This document shows, piece by piece, positions 6,005 through 8,596 of a DNA stretch of 8,596 bases. The stretch is from positions 1-8,596 of the forward strand of contig CADFRV010000103.1 of the NCBI GenBank assembly GCA_902836725.1, given 5' to 3'. The position numbers and the translations under genes are program-made. Numbering within the stretch: the first letter of the stretch is position 1; each line of letters opens with the position of its first letter. The notes under the pieces were generated by a model that searched no databases, had not been told where the DNA came from, and saw nothing but the letters and a program-made list of their open reading frames with translations. This DNA comes from Muribaculaceae bacterium (lineage in GTDB: Bacteria > Bacteroidota > Bacteroidia > Bacteroidales > Muribaculaceae).

Positions 6005-6162
6005 GAAGTAAGAAGTCAGAGCATTAGAAGTCAAGCAAGAATACTTTTGTTCTGGTACCCAGGAAAGTGAGAAATTGAGAAAAAAGAAAAGGAGAAATTA
6101 GGAAATTGAGAAAAAAGAGGTTTGATGGCTCTGATGTCTCTGATTCCTCTGATATCTCTGAT
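6005..6162 (+). repeat. Dispersed intergenic repeat, copy 4 (between ATPase and permease genes)
   Basis: A 40-bp core (6005-6044) matches copy 2 at 36 of 40 positions. It is followed by a GA-rich stretch (6062-6120) containing two near-identical GAAATTGAGAAAAAAGA segments, then four tandem 9-bp TGATNNCTC units plus a partial unit (6123-6162). Part of the GA stretch (6067-6088) is identical to the leader of copy 1. It has the same sense as the operon. The 52 bases from there to the permease start are A/T-rich, with no clear promoter. Confidence 0.8.
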
Positions 6163-6214
6163 TTAAAAATGATTCTCTGATAAAAATGCTCTTTCTTCTA
6201 AAAAAATCTGTTTT

Positions 6215-7504
6215 ATGCGATATATCAAACAGTTGTGGAGCGAGCTGCGCTCGGCTCCGCTTTTCGGAATAGTAACCATTACAGGCACGGCTCTGTCGCT
6301 GTTTCTCATTATGGTTGCAATGATGATGGAGGGTGTGAAAGTGATGCCGCTTGCACCCGAAAGCAATCGTGCGCGGTTCCTTTACACCGGTCGTCAGGAA
6401 CTTAAGGGTATCGATTACAATGCGGGAAGGACTTTCCAGACACCTTACCCCTATCGGACGATTTGCGAGCTTTTCGACAGTATACCCGGAATGGAGGCGT
6501 TTGCCATATACTCACAGGGGTGCCGTCCGCAGATGGTGTGGGGCGACCGTAAACAGCTTATGGTCGACTGCCGCGAGGTGAACGACGGTTTCTGGAAGGT
6601 CTTCGATTTCACATTTCTCGCAGGACGTCCGTTTACCACTGAAGAATATGTGTCGGGGGGAAGAACGGCCGTGATCACGGAGGAGGTGGCCCGCAGGATG
6701 TTCGGCAGCGTCGACGGTGCCGTAGGACGTGAGATAACAATAAACAGGTTTCCCCCCTATCAGCCCTTTAAGGTTGTCGGTGTGGTAAGGGATGTGCCCA
6801 CGGTGGCAGATACGGCTTACGGGCAGCTTTGGCTTCCGCTTTCTGCCATGGGCAGGACTACAGATGACAATATCACCGGGAGTGTCAACGGTGTGATACT
6901 CGCCGACCGTGAGGGGAGACGCGAGGAGGTGAGGGCGGAATATCTGCGCCGGCGTGAGATAGTGAACAAGCGTCTCAAGGATGTGAATATGGAGCATTCC
7001 GATCTCGGGGCGCCATATCTGGTATCGGAATTCCGCACCGCCATGTGGAACGGCTTCAGGGACGGCGTGGATATGGATAAAGTGAAGTTCTATACCGTGA
7101 TCGTAATTCTGCTGCTTGTGCCTGCGATCAATATAAGCAACATGACACAGAGCCGTCTGCGCCGCCGGATAAAGGAGATCGGGGTGCGAAGGGCGTTCGG
7201 CTGCACCCGCGGGAGGATGATACGCGAGATCCTGACCGAGAATTTCTTCCTCACTCTGGCAGGAGGAGTAGTGGGGATGTTGGCGAGCCTTGTTTTTGTA
7301 TGGCTGTCTGCCGATTACCTATGGTCCAACTACGACGGGGCGGCCAGTGGCTCTTTCGTGAGCATTGCCACACTTCTCGACTGGAGAATAGCTCTCTATA
7401 CTGTCGGCGCATGTTTCGTGCTCAACCTGTTGAGCAACGGTGTGCCTGCATGGCGCGCTGCCAGACTGAATCCTGTGGAGGCCATAGGGGGATTACAGAA
7501 ATAA
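6215..7504 (+). CDS. FtsX/MacB-family ABC transporter permease (first subunit)
   Basis: This 429-residue inner-membrane permease has the four-helix MacB/FtsX topology. Membrane segments are at about 16-38, 290-309, 342-366 and 390-410. A large periplasmic domain lies between the first two (about 40-285), containing the MacB-type core with GRPFTTEEY near 137-145 and VVGVVRDVP near 187-195. The cytoplasmic coupling region RRRIKEIGVRRAFGCTRG (316-333) and the C-terminal WRAARLNPVEAI are family signatures. Such permeases do not form a classical substrate channel; they transmit ATPase motion to the periplasm. With the next gene it would form a heterodimeric permease served by the upstream ATPase. 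The start at 6215 has no Shine-Dalgarno, only T-rich sequence before it. The next gene begins 3-12 bp after its stop. Confidence 0.93.
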   Translation: MRYIKQLWSELRSAPLFGIVTITGTALSLFLIMVAMMMEGVKVMPLAPESNRARFLYTGRQELKGIDYNAGRTFQTPYPYRTICELFDSIPGMEAFAIYSQGCRPQMVWGDRKQLMVDCREVNDGFWKVFDFTFLAGRPFTTEEYVSGGRTAVITEEVARRMFGSVDGAVGREITINRFPPYQPFKVVGVVRDVPTVADTAYGQLWLPLSAMGRTTDDNITGSVNGVILADREGRREEVRAEYLRRREIVNKRLKDVNMEHSDLGAPYLVSEFRTAMWNGFRDGVDMDKVKFYTVIVILLLVPAINISNMTQSRLRRRIKEIGVRRAFGCTRGRMIREILTENFFLTLAGGVVGMLASLVFVWLSADYLWSNYDGAASGSFVSIATLLDWRIALYTVGACFVLNLLSNGVPAWRAARLNPVEAIGGLQK

Positions 7505-7516
7505 ATCATGATCATT

Positions 7517-8596
7517 ATGAAAAGGAAATTATTCACCCAGATAAAGAATGAATGGCGGAGCAATCTGTGGCTCGGGATAGAGTTGCTTGTTGTAAGCACC
7601 GCCCTGTGGTATATCTTCGACAACTTTGTGGTGGTATGGCAGCAGTTGCATATGCCCAACAGCTACAACACCGAGAACTGTTTCTATATTGAACTTGCCA
7701 CCGAGAGCCATGACGGCATTCCCGGCGATAATGAAACGCGCTGCAATGAGGTGCAGACTATAGTGAAGCGTCTGCGCGATTATCCCGGAGTGCAGCATGC
7801 GTCGCTTGTGGCGCATACCGGGTCTGTACCGCATATGCAAAGCATGTGGAATGGCAATCTGTGTGATGTGGAGGCGGATTCACTGTCTTTTATGGTTGCA
7901 TATCATTTTGTGGATCCCGAGTTTTTCAAAGTATTGCGTATCCCAGGCGTCGACGGCGAGACACCCGAAGAGATGAGCGAAAAGTTCCGCTATGGTTCAA
8001 TCTTCCTGTCCGACAATGTGCCGTATAAATACAGGATGAATGATAACGATGAACTGACATGGGATTATGAGATGTGGGAGAAATATCTCAATTCAAGCGC
8101 GCGCGAGCTGATGGGACGCCGGTACAAATTGCCGGGCGACAGTATTACCCGTGTGGTCACAGGCATCATCAAACCGTTTAAACGCATGAACTTCGAGGAA
8201 CCGCAGGAAGCCGTGATTGTGGCGTCGAAACCTGAAGAGTTGTATGATGCTGACAATATTCTCGTGCGTGTTTTCCCCGAGGCTGTGGCCGATTTCAAGG
8301 ACCATGTGACGGCTGACAGCCAGAGTATGTTTACCGTAGGCAACAGATTTGTCAGGAATGTGACATCATTCGACGATCTGCAAAAGTCTGTGGAGGCCAA
8401 CTACTGGAAGGAACTTTATTACTATATCTTTATGATGGTATTCCTTCTGATGAGCATATATCTCGGGTTGCTCGGAGCGTTCTGGTTCCGCACACAGCAG
8501 AGGGTCAGCGAGATAGCCATTCGCAAAGTCAACGGTGCCACCAATCGCCAGATTTTCGGGCGCCTCATATCCGAGGGTTTCCTGATCCTGATACTG
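7517..8596 (+). CDS. FtsX/MacB-family ABC transporter permease (second subunit, partial)
   Basis: The frame is open to the window end and gives 360 residues without a stop, so the C-terminus is missing. It starts MKRKLFTQIKNEW, has a first membrane helix at about 17-40, a long periplasmic region (about 42-300), a second helix at about 301-323, the FtsX coupling motif RVSEIAIRKVNGATNRQ (329-345), and the beginning of a third helix. It resembles the preceding permease in layout but not closely in sequence, as expected for a heterodimer partner. An in-frame ATG at 7508 is an alternative start adding three residues; 7517 is preferred because MKRKLF resembles a usual start. The gene is almost certainly co-transcribed with the first permease. 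Confidence 0.9.
   Translation, partial: MKRKLFTQIKNEWRSNLWLGIELLVVSTALWYIFDNFVVVWQQLHMPNSYNTENCFYIELATESHDGIPGDNETRCNEVQTIVKRLRDYPGVQHASLVAHTGSVPHMQSMWNGNLCDVEADSLSFMVAYHFVDPEFFKVLRIPGVDGETPEEMSEKFRYGSIFLSDNVPYKYRMNDNDELTWDYEMWEKYLNSSARELMGRRYKLPGDSITRVVTGIIKPFKRMNFEEPQEAVIVASKPEELYDADNILVRVFPEAVADFKDHVTADSQSMFTVGNRFVRNVTSFDDLQKSVEANYWKELYYYIFMMVFLLMSIYLGLLGAFWFRTQQRVSEIAIRKVNGATNRQIFGRLISEGFLILIL

Overview
The window looks like chromosomal DNA from a Bacteroidales bacterium, perhaps a higher-GC gut lineage such as Muribaculaceae; this is inferred, not proven. Supporting signs are a TAnnTTTG-type promoter box, start codons that mostly lack a Shine-Dalgarno sequence, a NagB-like/LmbE fusion protein of the kind found in Bacteroides relatives, and an efflux operon built from a separate adaptor, ATPase and FtsX-type permeases. 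Genes are GC-rich, while several spacers are AT-rich and full of short repeats.

Layout: positions 1-374 hold the end of a probable HicA toxin gene and a complete hicB antitoxin gene, overlapping by 4 bp. Next come a repeat-rich spacer and a long symmetrical hairpin terminator (561-610) that separates hicB from a convergent gene. That gene (670-2652, minus strand) encodes a 660-residue fusion of a NagB-like domain and a PIG-L/LmbE deacetylase domain. A 188-bp divergent spacer separates it from a canonical nagB (2841-3650), which ends in a strong intrinsic terminator. The pair points to amino-sugar (GlcNAc/GlcN phosphate) metabolism.

From 3780 onward there are two perfect palindromes, a near-consensus sigma-54 promoter (3858-3873), and a MacAB/LolCDE-like export operon: periplasmic adaptor (3919-5169), ABC ATPase (5321-5989), first permease (6215-7504) and a second permease running off the window end (from 7517). 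The promoter and palindromes suggest control by an NtrC-type activator, probably part of a two-component system outside the window.

The least explained feature is a dispersed repeat family. Four copies of a 33-40 bp core lie at or within about 45 bp of the 3' end of four different genes (hicB, the fusion gene, the adaptor and the ATPase), each in the same sense as the gene before it. Three copies are followed by four tandem units of a 9-bp TGATNNCTC motif. The family is not coding, is not a CRISPR array and has no transposase. It may be a 3'-end or intercistronic RNA element, or a small non-autonomous repeat.
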